64,000 nucleotides of DNA from Pollutibacter soli. GTDB lineage: Bacteria; Bacteroidota; Bacteroidia; Chitinophagales; Chitinophagaceae. Shown here one piece after another: positions 44,448 through 53,914 of the stretch. The notes below the pieces were generated by a model. The model made no database searches. It worked only from the letters and a program-made list of their open reading frames with translations, and was not told the origin of the DNA. The translations under genes were made by a program, and so were the position numbers. The DNA lies in NCBI GenBank assembly GCA_029269725.1, contig JARJHS010000009.1, positions 1-64,000 of the forward strand, given 5' to 3'. Each line of letters begins with the position of its first letter. Position 1 is the stretch's first letter.

Positions 44448-46268
44448 ATGAAGAACCTCCTAGCTCTGGTTATATTGACGTGCATGACATATACGGTAAG
44501 CATGGCACAGCCAGAGGTGTCCGGATCTTTTCATAACCTCAGTAAACCGCAGGGCGGCCCCGTTTCGAATGGTGATATCATCGAAATTCGGTCAGTTATT
44601 AGTGTACCTAAGAACGTTACCATTACCCGTTTACAATTTTCTGATATCATACCTGCAGGCACTACTTACGTGCCTAATTCAATGAAAGTGATGACGAATG
44701 AAGCTGTGTATGGAGCTCCAGTCACCAATACAGGGGTCTATACAGATCTTGCGGGGGATGATGCTGCAACTTTTATTTCCGGCAATACAATTCATATTAA
44801 TCTGGGAGATGCTGCCGGAACGGGCACTGGTAATACCTCCGGCGGCAATGTTGTTGGAGGAGTAACTGTACCAAGATTCCAGGACCGGGCTACCATATTA
44901 CAGGCCGCGTATCGGGTACAGGTAACTGCCGCTGCAAATCAGACGGTTCAGCTTGCGGGTTCTTTTTCATATCGTGATGCCGGATCAGTTGATCGTACAC
45001 GTCCGGTACCAGCAAGGATCATTACCATTTTACCTGAATTGTATTGTTCGGGTGTTGGTTTCAGCAATTTTATCCTGGATGAAAACGGTGGGACATTCAG
45101 CAATGGTACAAACCACGACAGGGGTGCTTCTGTGAATACATTCGATTTCAGCTATACGCCGGTTCAGATGTATAATCCTGATGATGGCGAGTATTCAATT
45201 ACAAAAAATTCCAGCCCGACGCAATTTACTGCTCTCAACCCGGTAGTGACTGATAAAGTGTTTGGTATCTGGGACATTATTGGCGACCATACCGGCACTT
45301 TCAGCGCCACAGGTAATCCTCCGGCAGCAAATGGTGCTGCGGGTGGCTATATGTTGCTTGTAAACGCTTCCTATGCACCCAGCGCCATCTTCTCGACTAC
45401 GGTAAATAACCTTATACCCGGAATGATTTATACTTTGAGTTTCTGGGTGAGAAATATATGTCCGCTTTGCGGATACGATCCGGTAACCGGCAATCCTGTG
45501 TTTGCAGCTGGAGTAAAACCCAACCTGGCATTTTCAGTGAATGGTGAAGATCTGTATACCACAGGTGATATTGATTATACAGGAGCGTGGGTTCAGAAAT
45601 CTTTTACTTTTAGTTTGGGATCTCTTACGAGTGCAAACATCACGATAAAAAATAACGCGCCAGGTGGCGGAGGAAACGACTGGACGCTGGATGATATCAC
45701 CATCTCTTCCTGCATTGCACTTCTTCCTGTTTCAATTGAAAATTTTGAGGCACAACCGCAACAGAACCAGGTAGGACTGCGATGGACGGCAGTAAATGAA
45801 CAACCAATTAATTCGTATGCAATTGAATTCAGTGAAGATGGAAGGGTATTTCAGCAAGCCGGTGAGGTGAAGGCCAGGGGAAACAAAGCGGAGTATTCGT
45901 TTGTTCATAACCGTAAGCCAACCGCCACGAATTTTTACCGGCTCAGGTACACAGATCTTAACGGTCGTATTTTATTCAGTAATATTCTTCGCGTCTATGG
46001 AGAATCAAAGGAGGAACAATCATTTACCCTGGTACAGGATCCAAACCAGCAGATGCCGAGGGTTGATGTCTACTCGCGGGCTGCAGATCAGCTGGAGATA
46101 AGGGTAGTTGATGTTTCGGGAAAATCAGTTGCCACCTCAAGAAAGACAGTATCATCTGGGTATTCCGTTCTACAACTGAATAATATCGGAAACTTCAGCA
46201 GTGGAATTTACTTTGTTCATATCAAAACAAGCCGGAAGAGTACAGTCCTTCGTTGCCTTATCCGTTAG
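44448..46268 (+). CDS. T9SS-sorted exported protein
   Basis: A 606-residue secreted protein. A signal peptide (MKNLLALVILTCMTYTVSMAQ) is followed by a domain of conserved-repeat type near residues 25-200 (PAGTTYVPNSM). Then comes a carbohydrate-binding-like beta-sandwich near 205-425 with PGMIYTLSFWVRN and a WTLDDITIS end. The ending (SIENFEAQPQQNQVGLRWTAVNE..., near 440) leads into a type A sorting domain (IRVVDVSGKSV, SSGIYFVHIKT). I use the ATG at 44448 rather than the GTG two codons earlier. The sorting domain implies secretion by T9SS. The binding target is not known. Confidence 0.86.
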   Translation: MKNLLALVILTCMTYTVSMAQPEVSGSFHNLSKPQGGPVSNGDIIEIRSVISVPKNVTITRLQFSDIIPAGTTYVPNSMKVMTNEAVYGAPVTNTGVYTDLAGDDAATFISGNTIHINLGDAAGTGTGNTSGGNVVGGVTVPRFQDRATILQAAYRVQVTAAANQTVQLAGSFSYRDAGSVDRTRPVPARIITILPELYCSGVGFSNFILDENGGTFSNGTNHDRGASVNTFDFSYTPVQMYNPDDGEYSITKNSSPTQFTALNPVVTDKVFGIWDIIGDHTGTFSATGNPPAANGAAGGYMLLVNASYAPSAIFSTTVNNLIPGMIYTLSFWVRNICPLCGYDPVTGNPVFAAGVKPNLAFSVNGEDLYTTGDIDYTGAWVQKSFTFSLGSLTSANITIKNNAPGGGGNDWTLDDITISSCIALLPVSIENFEAQPQQNQVGLRWTAVNEQPINSYAIEFSEDGRVFQQAGEVKARGNKAEYSFVHNRKPTATNFYRLRYTDLNGRILFSNILRVYGESKEEQSFTLVQDPNQQMPRVDVYSRAADQLEIRVVDVSGKSVATSRKTVSSGYSVLQLNNIGNFSSGIYFVHIKTSRKSTVLRCLIR

Positions 46269-46372
46269 CACATCTCAGCAAATTCGCCTGTTGTTTTTCG
46301 GGCAGGCAGAATGCCTTCCGTTAATCAATATTTCCTTAATTTGGTTGATTGGTATTGTTCAACCTGTTATTC

Positions 46373-47143
46373 ATGGACTCTTTCTTTCAGCGGTTAAGGA
46401 ATGTCAGCCTTTTCAGGAAAGCATTATATGCGGTCGTAGGAGTTTTTACCTATCCAGGAATTGCGCTGGTAAACAGTATCCGTATTTCCGGAACAGAACA
46501 TTTGCGTAACCTGCCCAGCAACAACGTACTTTTCGTCAGCAATCACCAGACTTACTTCGCAGATGTAATCACTTTCCTTCATATTTTCTGTGCAGTAAAA
46601 TGGCGAAAAGAGAACAGGTTGGGGATACCGTATTACCTGCTTAATCCATTCAGCAATGTATATTTTGTAGCTGCGGAGGAAACGATGAAAGACAACTGGC
46701 TCACAAAATTGTTTGCGATGGCCGGCGCACTAACGGTAAAGCGTACATGGCGGACAGAAGGTACGGAAGTGAGGCGCAATCTTAACCCGTCAGACACCAG
46801 AAAAATACAAAGGGCGCTGAGCAAAAGCTGGGTCATTACTTTTCCACAGGGAACAACAAAACCATTTGCGCCCGGAAGAAAAGGCACAGCATATATCATC
46901 AAGGAAAATAATCCAATTGTGATCCCTGTAGTGATCAACGGTTTCTGGCGAGCATTCAATAAAAAAGGATTGAAATTCAAGAAAAAGGGAAGTCTGCTGT
47001 CGGTGAATTTTAAAGCACCTATGCATTTTTCACCCGATGAATCTCTTGAAGGAATTCTCGATCGTGTAATGGATGCCATCGAGCAAAGCAGGAAATTTAT
47101 GATGAAGGGACGTCATCACCTGATGACAAAACTTGACAAGTAA
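46373..47143 (+). CDS. PlsC-like lysophospholipid acyltransferase, variant motifs
   Basis: A 256-residue membrane-associated acyltransferase of the PlsC/AGPAT superfamily. Motif I reads NHQTYFAD (His58, Asp64), with one residue more between His and Asp than the common HX4D. The usual FPEGTR motif is FPQGTTKP (157-164), with Gln for the substrate-binding Glu. IPVVINGFWRAFNKKG (about 184-199) stands at the place of motif IV. The changes may reflect an acceptor other than lysophosphatidate. The start at 46373 (MDSFFQRLRN) gives the better N-terminus; 46349 is an alternative. It follows the T9SS gene by 104 bases. Confidence 0.8.
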   Translation: MDSFFQRLRNVSLFRKALYAVVGVFTYPGIALVNSIRISGTEHLRNLPSNNVLFVSNHQTYFADVITFLHIFCAVKWRKENRLGIPYYLLNPFSNVYFVAAEETMKDNWLTKLFAMAGALTVKRTWRTEGTEVRRNLNPSDTRKIQRALSKSWVITFPQGTTKPFAPGRKGTAYIIKENNPIVIPVVINGFWRAFNKKGLKFKKKGSLLSVNFKAPMHFSPDESLEGILDRVMDAIEQSRKFMMKGRHHLMTKLDK

Positions 47144-47370
47144 ATCAGGCAACAGGCAAAAGGCAAGAGTAAGAAAGCCAAAGGAACAGCCGGCGGTTGC
47201 AAGAGCCACTTTCGTGCTTCTGTTTCTTGTTCCCTGGTTCTGTTTTCTATTGTGTTGTAAGTCGATGGCTCTGGTGGATGTTATAAATGTGCAGGCGCAA
47301 GTCAGACCGGGAAATGCCATCTAAAGAAAAAATGATGGCAACACCTGACAAATAAAAAATTGATCCGTAC

Positions 47371-48495
47371 ATGTGCAGCCGGTGTATTTTTTGTTTTATT
47401 CTGCTGATTTTTTTTCTGGATGGATTTTGCCAGGTTACCATCAGTGGTCGAATCCTGAATGACGAAACCGGTGAACCGGTGCCGAATGTTTCTGTGTATA
47501 TCAATAACACAACCATTGGTGTTAATTCTGATGCAGAAGGCAATTACATTTTAAAATCGATCAGGCCGGGTATTTACGAGATCATTACATCGCATGTGGG
47601 TTTTGACATGCTTGTACATCGTGTGGAAGTTACCAATCAGCATCTTCGCGTAAGTTTCCGGCTAGTTCCGAAAATAAAACAGATGCGGAACATCGTGATC
47701 ATGACCACCGATCTCAGAAAAAAATGGATTGGCATTTTCAAAGAATATTTTCTTGGTCAATCACTCGCCGCTTCAAAATCAAAAATTCTGAATGAAGATG
47801 AAATCCTTTTTGAGAAGGGAAATGAGCCGAAAGCGTTAAAAGCATTTACAGAAACGCCATTGATCATAGAAAACCGTGAATTAGGTTATCGTATCCATTT
47901 TGACCTTGTGGAATTTTATTATGACGAAGCATCCGGACGTACATATTTCTATGGATTCAGCAGGTATGAAGATTTAGAAGGTCGCGAATCTGCGAAAAAC
48001 AAATGGGTTAAAAACCGCCAGCGTGCCTATTATGGCAGTACACAACATTTTTATCATTCATTGTTGAATAATGATCTCGAAAATCAACAATATGTAGTGT
48101 TTTTGAGAAAGCCACCCGATTCCACGCCGGTAGTAAAAACCAGCGGATCAAATGTGATCATCATCCCGGCGCCAAAAGCACCTGTGGCAGTTAATGTATC
48201 CGTGAACGATATTTTATCGAAAACAGATACCCTGGGAGGAAAGAATCAACTGAAATGGAAGGGGCGGCTGGTCGTTCGGTATAAGCTTAATCCTTATGGA
48301 AAAGATTTTCTTAGACGCAAAGGAATGTTGTCTGGCTTTTTACCGAAAGGTGTGCAGTCGGAGCTTGATATGATTGATGAATATGTTTTTGTAGATAGTA
48401 ATGGATGTCTGGAGACGCCGCTTTCTGTTTCTTATTCAGGATACTGGGCTTATGAAAGAGTAGCTGATATGTTGCCGATTGATTATAGGCCGTGA
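47371..48495 (+). CDS. Exported protein with carboxypeptidase regulatory-like domain
   Basis: A 374-residue protein. A signal peptide ends near residue 20 (FFLDGFCQ). Residues 22-95 form a carboxypeptidase D regulatory-like beta-sandwich (VTISGRILNDETGEPVPNVSVYINNTTIGVNSDAEGNY, in part), common at the start of TonB-linked and envelope proteins. The rest (about 100-374) resembles the DUF5686-type remainder only loosely and has no beta-barrel. It probably acts in the outer membrane or periplasm. The 227 bases before it contain GGCAA-type low-complexity words. Confidence 0.78.
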   Translation: MCSRCIFCFILLIFFLDGFCQVTISGRILNDETGEPVPNVSVYINNTTIGVNSDAEGNYILKSIRPGIYEIITSHVGFDMLVHRVEVTNQHLRVSFRLVPKIKQMRNIVIMTTDLRKKWIGIFKEYFLGQSLAASKSKILNEDEILFEKGNEPKALKAFTETPLIIENRELGYRIHFDLVEFYYDEASGRTYFYGFSRYEDLEGRESAKNKWVKNRQRAYYGSTQHFYHSLLNNDLENQQYVVFLRKPPDSTPVVKTSGSNVIIIPAPKAPVAVNVSVNDILSKTDTLGGKNQLKWKGRLVVRYKLNPYGKDFLRRKGMLSGFLPKGVQSELDMIDEYVFVDSNGCLETPLSVSYSGYWAYERVADMLPIDYRP

Positions 48496-48713
48496 GTAAG
48501 TTATCGGGCAGCAGTAGGGGGACAACTCACTAGCGCATCACCAATGCATCTTAAATAATAAAATAGATCTTCCTGATGATAGCCTCCGCCAGGAAGGAAA
48601 TAGTTTAAGTTAAACTAAATGATATTTTAATCGCTGGTGGCAGCGATTTTTTGCCTCTTGCCTGTTGCTTCTCTTTAGATGTGAAACTTCAACGTTGCGC
48701 TTGTAACTCCCAA

Positions 48714-49226
48714 TTATTTAATAAAGAGTGCTTTCAATTCCGCCGCGTCATCAGGTTTCATTTTACCGCCAAGGATGAGTCGCAATTGTCTTCTGCGAAG
48801 AGCCCCGTCAAAGAGCCGAATTTCTTCTTCTGTTTCGGCAATCAGTTCAGGAACGCGTCTTGGTTTGCGATTGGGATCCAGCGCCACAAAAGTGTAGTAT
48901 GCCTCGTTGCTTTTGTATTTGTATTGTTGTGTCAGGTCTTCACCCCAGACCTTGAGGTGTACTTCCATGGAAGTAGTAAAAGCACGGGTAACCATTGCCG
49001 TTATATGAACAACATTGCCCAGTTTGATTGGAGATTCAAAAGAAATATTATCAACAGAAGCTGTTACTACGGGAAAATTACAATGCTTGCCCGCGGATAA
49101 CGCTGCAGCAATGTCCATCCAGTACATCAGGCGACCACCCATCAGGTTACCAAACAGATTCGTATCATTGGGCAACACCAGCTCCGTCATATTGATCTCA
49201 CTCTCCGGTACTTTTTTAGGTTTCAA
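48714..49226 (-). CDS. Acyl-CoA thioesterase, hotdog (BACH/YciA type)
   Basis: A 170-residue protein. The hotdog motif near residues 18-45 (LPNDTNLFGNLMGGRLMYWMDIAAALSAGKH, in part) includes the Asn and Asp residues used by this family. The loop VTASVDNISFESPIKLG follows. It hydrolyses fatty acyl-CoA in the cytoplasm. It lies 41 bases downstream of the dipeptide epimerase gene, on the same strand, probably in one transcript. The 48496-48713 stretch after it has only GCCTGTTGC-type words. Confidence 0.9.
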   Translation of the reverse strand: MKPKKVPESEINMTELVLPNDTNLFGNLMGGRLMYWMDIAAALSAGKHCNFPVVTASVDNISFESPIKLGNVVHITAMVTRAFTTSMEVHLKVWGEDLTQQYKYKSNEAYYTFVALDPNRKPRRVPELIAETEEEIRLFDGALRRRQLRLILGGKMKPDDAAELKALFIK

Positions 49227-49267
49227 TTTTTTGATGATTTTGTTTTCAGATAAAAGTTGAACATTAT

Positions 49268-50368
49268 TTAAATCACAACACGCTCACAGTTTTTGAGAAA
49301 TGCGGGATCGATATCCGCACCTATTCCTGGTTCCTCGGGTATTTCCAGGAAATAATTCCTGTATTCGGCACCTCCAATCACCGGGTCGATCAACTGCCCC
49401 AGGAGACAGGTGTCGAGATCGTAGAAAATAATATTGTTGTGGGACATGGCCAGGTGCACTTTTGCCGTCAGCGCCAGCCGGCTTTCCAGCATACCGCCCA
49501 GCATACAGGGAACACCGTATGACGCTGCGATGTCAGCAATACGAATGGCTTCCATTATTCCTCCGGACTTCGCCAGCTTGATATTGATATAATCACATGC
49601 GTCCGCTTCAATCAGCCTGATTGCGTCGTGATGATTGAAAACACTTTCATCAGCCATTATCGGGATTGCAGTTTCCTTTCTTAACAACGGCAATAGATAA
49701 TCATAATGATGATGAATAGGCTGTTCACAGAATTCAATCTCATACTGTTCGATTGCATTCAGTGTTTGTAACGCGGTATCATAATCCCAACCCTGGTTGG
49801 CATCTATCCTTAACTTTATATTTGGCCCGACTGCTTCGCGGATGAGCTTTATCCTTTCTACATCTTCCGGTCCTTTCTTTCCCAGTTTTACTTTAATAAT
49901 TGTCACCCCGTTGTTGATGTAACTGATTGCAGTCTGCGCCATTGCTACAGGCTCACCGATTCCGATGGTGAGGTCAGTTTTGATTGTTTTTTTTGTGCCG
50001 CCCAATAGTTGATATAAGGGTATTCCCTGGGCCTTTGCTGATATGTCCAGCAAAGCAATATCAAAAGCACTCTTGATAGTGGTATTAAAGGCAATATAAG
50101 TATCAAGTTCGTGAAGCCTTTCCTGGATTTTCAAAGGATCTTTTCCTGTGATGATTTTTGCAAAGTCTTTTGCCACTTCAAAACATGTCGACTGTGTCTC
50201 GCCCACTAACATTGGGAAGGCTGAGCATTCGCCCATGCCGACAATACCATCATCGGTATGTATTCTTATGAAAATGTTTTTCGCTTCGGTAGAAACTTCT
50301 GTTGCGATCACAAAAGGTTCCATCGGTAAACTGAGTCTGAAAATTTCGGTCCTGGTTATTTTGGCCAT
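49268..50368 (-). CDS. L-Ala-D/L-Glu (dipeptide) epimerase
   Basis: A 366-residue enolase-superfamily enzyme. The catalytic set is complete: Lys159 and Lys161 (IKVKLG), metal ligands Asp189 (RIDANQGW), Glu215 (CEQP) and Asp240 (MADES), Lys264 (INIKLAKSGG), and the dipeptide-specific DxD (FYDLDTC, Asp317 and Asp319). Numbers match the Bacillus epimerase almost residue for residue. It probably recycles peptidoglycan dipeptides. The frame continues upstream to 50506, but MAKITRTEIF (50368) is the family's start. Confidence 0.93.
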   Translation of the reverse strand: MAKITRTEIFRLSLPMEPFVIATEVSTEAKNIFIRIHTDDGIVGMGECSAFPMLVGETQSTCFEVAKDFAKIITGKDPLKIQERLHELDTYIAFNTTIKSAFDIALLDISAKAQGIPLYQLLGGTKKTIKTDLTIGIGEPVAMAQTAISYINNGVTIIKVKLGKKGPEDVERIKLIREAVGPNIKLRIDANQGWDYDTALQTLNAIEQYEIEFCEQPIHHHYDYLLPLLRKETAIPIMADESVFNHHDAIRLIEADACDYINIKLAKSGGIMEAIRIADIAASYGVPCMLGGMLESRLALTAKVHLAMSHNNIIFYDLDTCLLGQLIDPVIGGAEYRNYFLEIPEEPGIGADIDPAFLKNCERVVI

Positions 50369-50637
50369 ATGCGTGGCCGAAGGTAAGAAATCTCCACTTT
50401 CCCCACTTGTCCGGTGATTTGTATCAAGTATTTGAAGAAAACTGCTCCGGCAAAAAACAATGCCCGGCAATGCGCGGAGAATAGTACACGAATTCCACAA
50501 ATCCATTTTTGTTCAGTGAATCCTGTTGAACTACTCATAAAAAACAAAACAGGTGTTAAAGATTTACTAAGCAGGCCTTCAATTGGATTTTTGGTCTGAT
50601 AATGGATTTGCAAACCGAAACTATAAAAGCATACAAT

Positions 50638-51159
50638 ATGAAAAAACTACTTTCCGTATTTATAATGGCTGTTGGGTCATTCGCAGCTGTTAGTAACGCA
50701 GACGCACAAACGAAAGATGTTCTTGATGTGGCTGCTGCTTCTCCTGCACATAGTACATTGGTATCTGCAGTAAAAGCTGCTGACCTTGCGTCGACATTGA
50801 AAGGTGCAGGTCCTTATACTGTATTTGCTCCGACAAATGATGCATTTGCAAAATTGGGTAACACGGTACAAGACCTGATGAAACCCGAGAACAAAGAACA
50901 GCTCGCCTCAGTTCTGTCGAACCATGTTGTAACTGGTGCATACACAACAGCCGATGTTCAGGCTGCCATCCAGAAAGGAAATGGTAAAGCGGAATTGCCC
51001 ACAGTAAGTGGCGGAAAATTAACCGCAACACTTGATGGTGATAAAGTAAAACTGACAGATGAGAACGGGAACAGTTCGATTCTTTCCGGTCCTGATATGA
51101 AAGGATCCAACGGGATCGTTCATTCCATCGATGCGGTAGTATTGCCGAAAGCGAAATAG
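50638..51159 (+). CDS. Fasciclin (FAS1) domain exported protein
   Basis: A 173-residue protein with signal peptide (MKKLLSVFIMAVGSFAAVSNADAQ, in part) and a single FAS1 domain. Motif H1 is GPYTVFAPTNDAFAKLG, and motif H2 is GIVHSIDAVVLPK. These are adhesion-type modules of the periplasm or surface. I use the ATG at 50638, since the 12 codons before it have no signal character. An intrinsic terminator follows at 51256. It is divergent from the epimerase gene across 269 bases that show no clear signal. Confidence 0.93.
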   Translation: MKKLLSVFIMAVGSFAAVSNADAQTKDVLDVAAASPAHSTLVSAVKAADLASTLKGAGPYTVFAPTNDAFAKLGNTVQDLMKPENKEQLASVLSNHVVTGAYTTADVQAAIQKGNGKAELPTVSGGKLTATLDGDKVKLTDENGNSSILSGPDMKGSNGIVHSIDAVVLPKAK

Positions 51160-51255
51160 TCTTAATGTATAATTACCGGATTATTTATTTTATGCGTTTA
51201 TTTTTAGTTGGCATGACCAATAAAAATTGTTGAATCATGCATTGTGAGTAAAAAA

Positions 51256-51285
51256 AGAGTTGGCTTTACGCCGGCTCTTTTTTTT
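51256..51285 (+). terminator. Intrinsic terminator after the FAS1 gene
   Basis: AGAGTTGGC (51256-51264) with GCCGGCTCT (51270-51278), two G-T pairs, loop TTTAC, then eight T. An A run precedes the stem. Confidence 0.9.
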
Positions 51286-51347
51286 ATAGGTACCGGCCAT
51301 TTTCTGCTCCTTCAGTTCTTCACTATATTTGCCCGCAATAATCTTTT

Positions 51348-52586
51348 ATGGGCCAGGAACGGGGATCAATTTCATTTGACAATACAAAAAATGCATTCGC
51401 ATATAAATCCGATAAGGAATTAAAGAAAGCGCATTTTCTTTTTTCTTCGATGGGGTATCAGTTCCTGGTTTCTGTCGGCATCAGGCTCACGAAGTGGGCC
51501 ATAAAGATGCGGCTGCCCGTGAACGGGATAATTAAGAATACCATTTTCCAGCAGTTCGTGGGAGGAGAAACGCTCGCACAAACTGCTCCGGTGGCCAGAA
51601 AGCTGGGTGAATTCAATGTACAGGTGATCCTGGATTATGGTGTTGAGGGTGGAGAGAGCAGCGAGTCAGCATTTGACCATGCATGTGAGGAATTCATAAG
51701 GGTGATAAGGTATGCCGCAACTCAGCCAAATATTCCTTTCATGAGTATTAAGGTGACGGGAATTGCCAGATTTTCGCTTCTTGAGAAGCTGGATAAATCA
51801 GCCGAGGAGCAAAGCGGTAGTCTGATGAAGAGATTTGCAGCAGCTTACGATTCTTTGACGAAGGAGGAAAAAGGAGAATGGGACCGGGTAAAGGAAAGGA
51901 TACATAAGATCTGTACTGCCGCTGGTAGTCTTAAAATTGGTGTTTTGGTTGATGCGGAAGAAACCTGGATACAGGATCCCGTGGATGTACTCACTATGCA
52001 AATGATGGACGAATTCAATAAACAAAAAGCGATTGTTTATAATACCATTCAGCTCTACCGCCATGATCGTTTTTCATTTCTGAAAGATTCGATAACAGCA
52101 GCAGAACAGAGATCATTTGTTCTCGGTGTGAAACTCGTTCGTGGTGCTTATATGGAAAAAGAACGTGCGAGGGCGGAGGCTAACGGTTATCCATCACCGA
52201 TTCAACCGGATAAGGGTACAACCGATAAGGATTACAATGCAGCGTTACGTCTTTGCGTCGATCATATAGACAATGTATCTTTCATCGTTGCGTCGCACAA
52301 TGAATACAGTAATCTTCTCGCTACAGAATTACTTGATGAGAAAGGTTATTCGCATCGCCATCCTCATGTTCATTTTTCTCAATTGTATGGCATGAGCGAT
52401 AATATAACATTCAACCTTGCAGGAGCAGGATGCAGTGTAAGTAAATATCTTCCTTTTGGCCCTATCCGGGATGTAGTTCCCTACCTGATGCGCAGAGCAC
52501 AGGAAAACAGTTCAGTCGCAGGACAAACAGGTCGCGAGCTCGGGTTAATAAAGAAAGAAATTGCCAGAAGAAAAAAAGAAAGATGA
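51348..52586 (+). CDS. Proline dehydrogenase
   Basis: A 412-residue monofunctional proline dehydrogenase, FAD-dependent, oxidising proline to pyrroline-5-carboxylate. The TIM barrel shows KVTGIARFSLLEKL, DAEETWIQ, YNTIQLYRHD, KLVRGAYMEKERARAEANGYPSPIQPDKGTTDKDYN (in part) and ASHNEYSN. The final segments NITFNLAGAGCSVSKYLPFGP (in part) and PYLMRRAQENSS carry the substrate-binding arginines. No P5C dehydrogenase domain is attached, so that step needs another gene. The start (MGQERGSISFDNTKNAF) is the first Met and fits the Bacteroidota form. Confidence 0.95.
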   Translation: MGQERGSISFDNTKNAFAYKSDKELKKAHFLFSSMGYQFLVSVGIRLTKWAIKMRLPVNGIIKNTIFQQFVGGETLAQTAPVARKLGEFNVQVILDYGVEGGESSESAFDHACEEFIRVIRYAATQPNIPFMSIKVTGIARFSLLEKLDKSAEEQSGSLMKRFAAAYDSLTKEEKGEWDRVKERIHKICTAAGSLKIGVLVDAEETWIQDPVDVLTMQMMDEFNKQKAIVYNTIQLYRHDRFSFLKDSITAAEQRSFVLGVKLVRGAYMEKERARAEANGYPSPIQPDKGTTDKDYNAALRLCVDHIDNVSFIVASHNEYSNLLATELLDEKGYSHRHPHVHFSQLYGMSDNITFNLAGAGCSVSKYLPFGPIRDVVPYLMRRAQENSSVAGQTGRELGLIKKEIARRKKER

Positions 52587-52773
52587 GGTGGTTTTCAGTT
52601 GTCGGTTGTCAGTTGTTGGTTGTCAGCCTGCATGCCGGCAGGCAGGTTGTCAGAACTCACGTAAATGATCCGACGAATGGCCGGCGTCTTGCCTTCCCGG
52701 TTTTCTGTTTTCCCAGTTTTCAGTTTTCTGTTTCTGTTTTTTATCGCTGTATGTTGTTCCTGTATTCTGTACC
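52587..52773. repeat. Low-complexity intergenic repeats
   Basis: It begins with repeated TTGTCAGTTGTTGG-type words. Next is a CCTGCATGCCGG-type imperfect palindrome (52627-52646), followed by repeated GTTTTCTGTTTTC words. Last is CTGTATTCTGTACC (52760-52773), the exact reverse complement of 33245-33258. It lies between convergent genes, so nothing here is needed as a promoter. Confidence 0.65.
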
Positions 52774-53877
52774 CTACTTATACGGGTTTATTGTTTTAAT
52801 CGTTCCATCCGGATTGTATTCGAGTTCAGTAACTTTTATATTGCGCAGATGTGTTTTGCCGGATAACTGTACATCGTGATAAAAAAGATACCATTTGCCA
52901 TCCTTTTCAACAATTGAATGGTGGTTTGTCCAGCCCTTCACAGGTTTTAGTAGAATTCCTTTGTACGTGAACGGACCGTTCGGACTTTCTCCAATCGCGT
53001 AACAGATATTATGTGTATCTCCGGTGGAATAGGAAAAATAATATTTGCCATTGAATTTATGTACGAAAGGTCCTTCGAAAAACCTCTTGTCATTGTCTTT
53101 TTCTTTAAACAGATTTCCCTGTTCATCAACCAATTTGATTTCTTTGACAGGTTCCGCTAAACTTTTCATGTCAGGTTTAAGTTTCGCCATACGTGGAAGT
53201 ATAGCTGTTTCTTCTGCCTGTTTCAATTTACCTGAGGAGTCATACTTGTTATTGTTCCAGCGTTGCAGCTGACCGCCCCAGATGCCGCCAAAATACAAAT
53301 AAAAGGAGCCATCATCATCTTTAAAAACACAGGGGTCGATGCTGTAAGTTCCGTCGATCGGTTTTGCTTCTGCTTTAAAAGGTCCCTGCGGTGAGCGCGA
53401 AGTAGCTACGCCGATTTTGAATATTCCTTTTTTGTCTTTTGCAGGAAAATAAAAATAATAGGTATTGTTGGCAAATGCTGCATCCGGCGCCCAGAGCTGT
53501 TTCCCGGCCCACGGGATATCGCTCAGTTTTAACGCAACGCCATGATCGGTAACTGCACCATCAATTGAATCCATAGAAAGAATGCGATAGTCATTCATGT
53601 CAAAATGATCTCCGTTGTCATTTTCAGGCGCGCCGGTTACCGTATCATGTGAAGGATAAATGTAAATGCGACCGTTGAAAATATGTGCCGAAGGATCTGC
53701 AGTGTATATATGGGAAACCACCGGCTGTGAAACCGGTGTTTCAGCCACCGTGGCAGCAGGGGCTACTGCAGCTGTCGAATCCTTGCTTTCTTTGTCGGCC
53801 GGAGCGTTGCAGGAGTTCAGGACTAAAATTGCTAACGCAAACGAATAGTTGAACTTTGAAGAGGATCTGATTTTCAT
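52774..53877 (-). CDS. Glycoside hydrolase family 43 lipoprotein
   Basis: A 367-residue lipoprotein (lipobox LVLNSC near residue 23) with a five-bladed propeller of family GH43. The three catalytic acids are visible: Asp61 (YTADPSAH), Asp181 (YSIDPCVF) and Glu268 (RFFEGPFVHK). GH43 enzymes remove arabinose or xylose from xylan or arabinan side chains; specificity is not readable. It lies 37 bases after the GH67 gene, and is probably cotranscribed with it and controlled by the LacI regulator. The lipid anchor puts it at the periplasmic or outer surface. Confidence 0.92.
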   Translation of the reverse strand: MKIRSSSKFNYSFALAILVLNSCNAPADKESKDSTAAVAPAATVAETPVSQPVVSHIYTADPSAHIFNGRIYIYPSHDTVTGAPENDNGDHFDMNDYRILSMDSIDGAVTDHGVALKLSDIPWAGKQLWAPDAAFANNTYYFYFPAKDKKGIFKIGVATSRSPQGPFKAEAKPIDGTYSIDPCVFKDDDGSFYLYFGGIWGGQLQRWNNNKYDSSGKLKQAEETAILPRMAKLKPDMKSLAEPVKEIKLVDEQGNLFKEKDNDKRFFEGPFVHKFNGKYYFSYSTGDTHNICYAIGESPNGPFTYKGILLKPVKGWTNHHSIVEKDGKWYLFYHDVQLSGKTHLRNIKVTELEYNPDGTIKTINPYK

Positions 53878-53914
53878 ATGAACAATTTAGTTGGTTTAGG
53901 CCATTTATGCAGGT

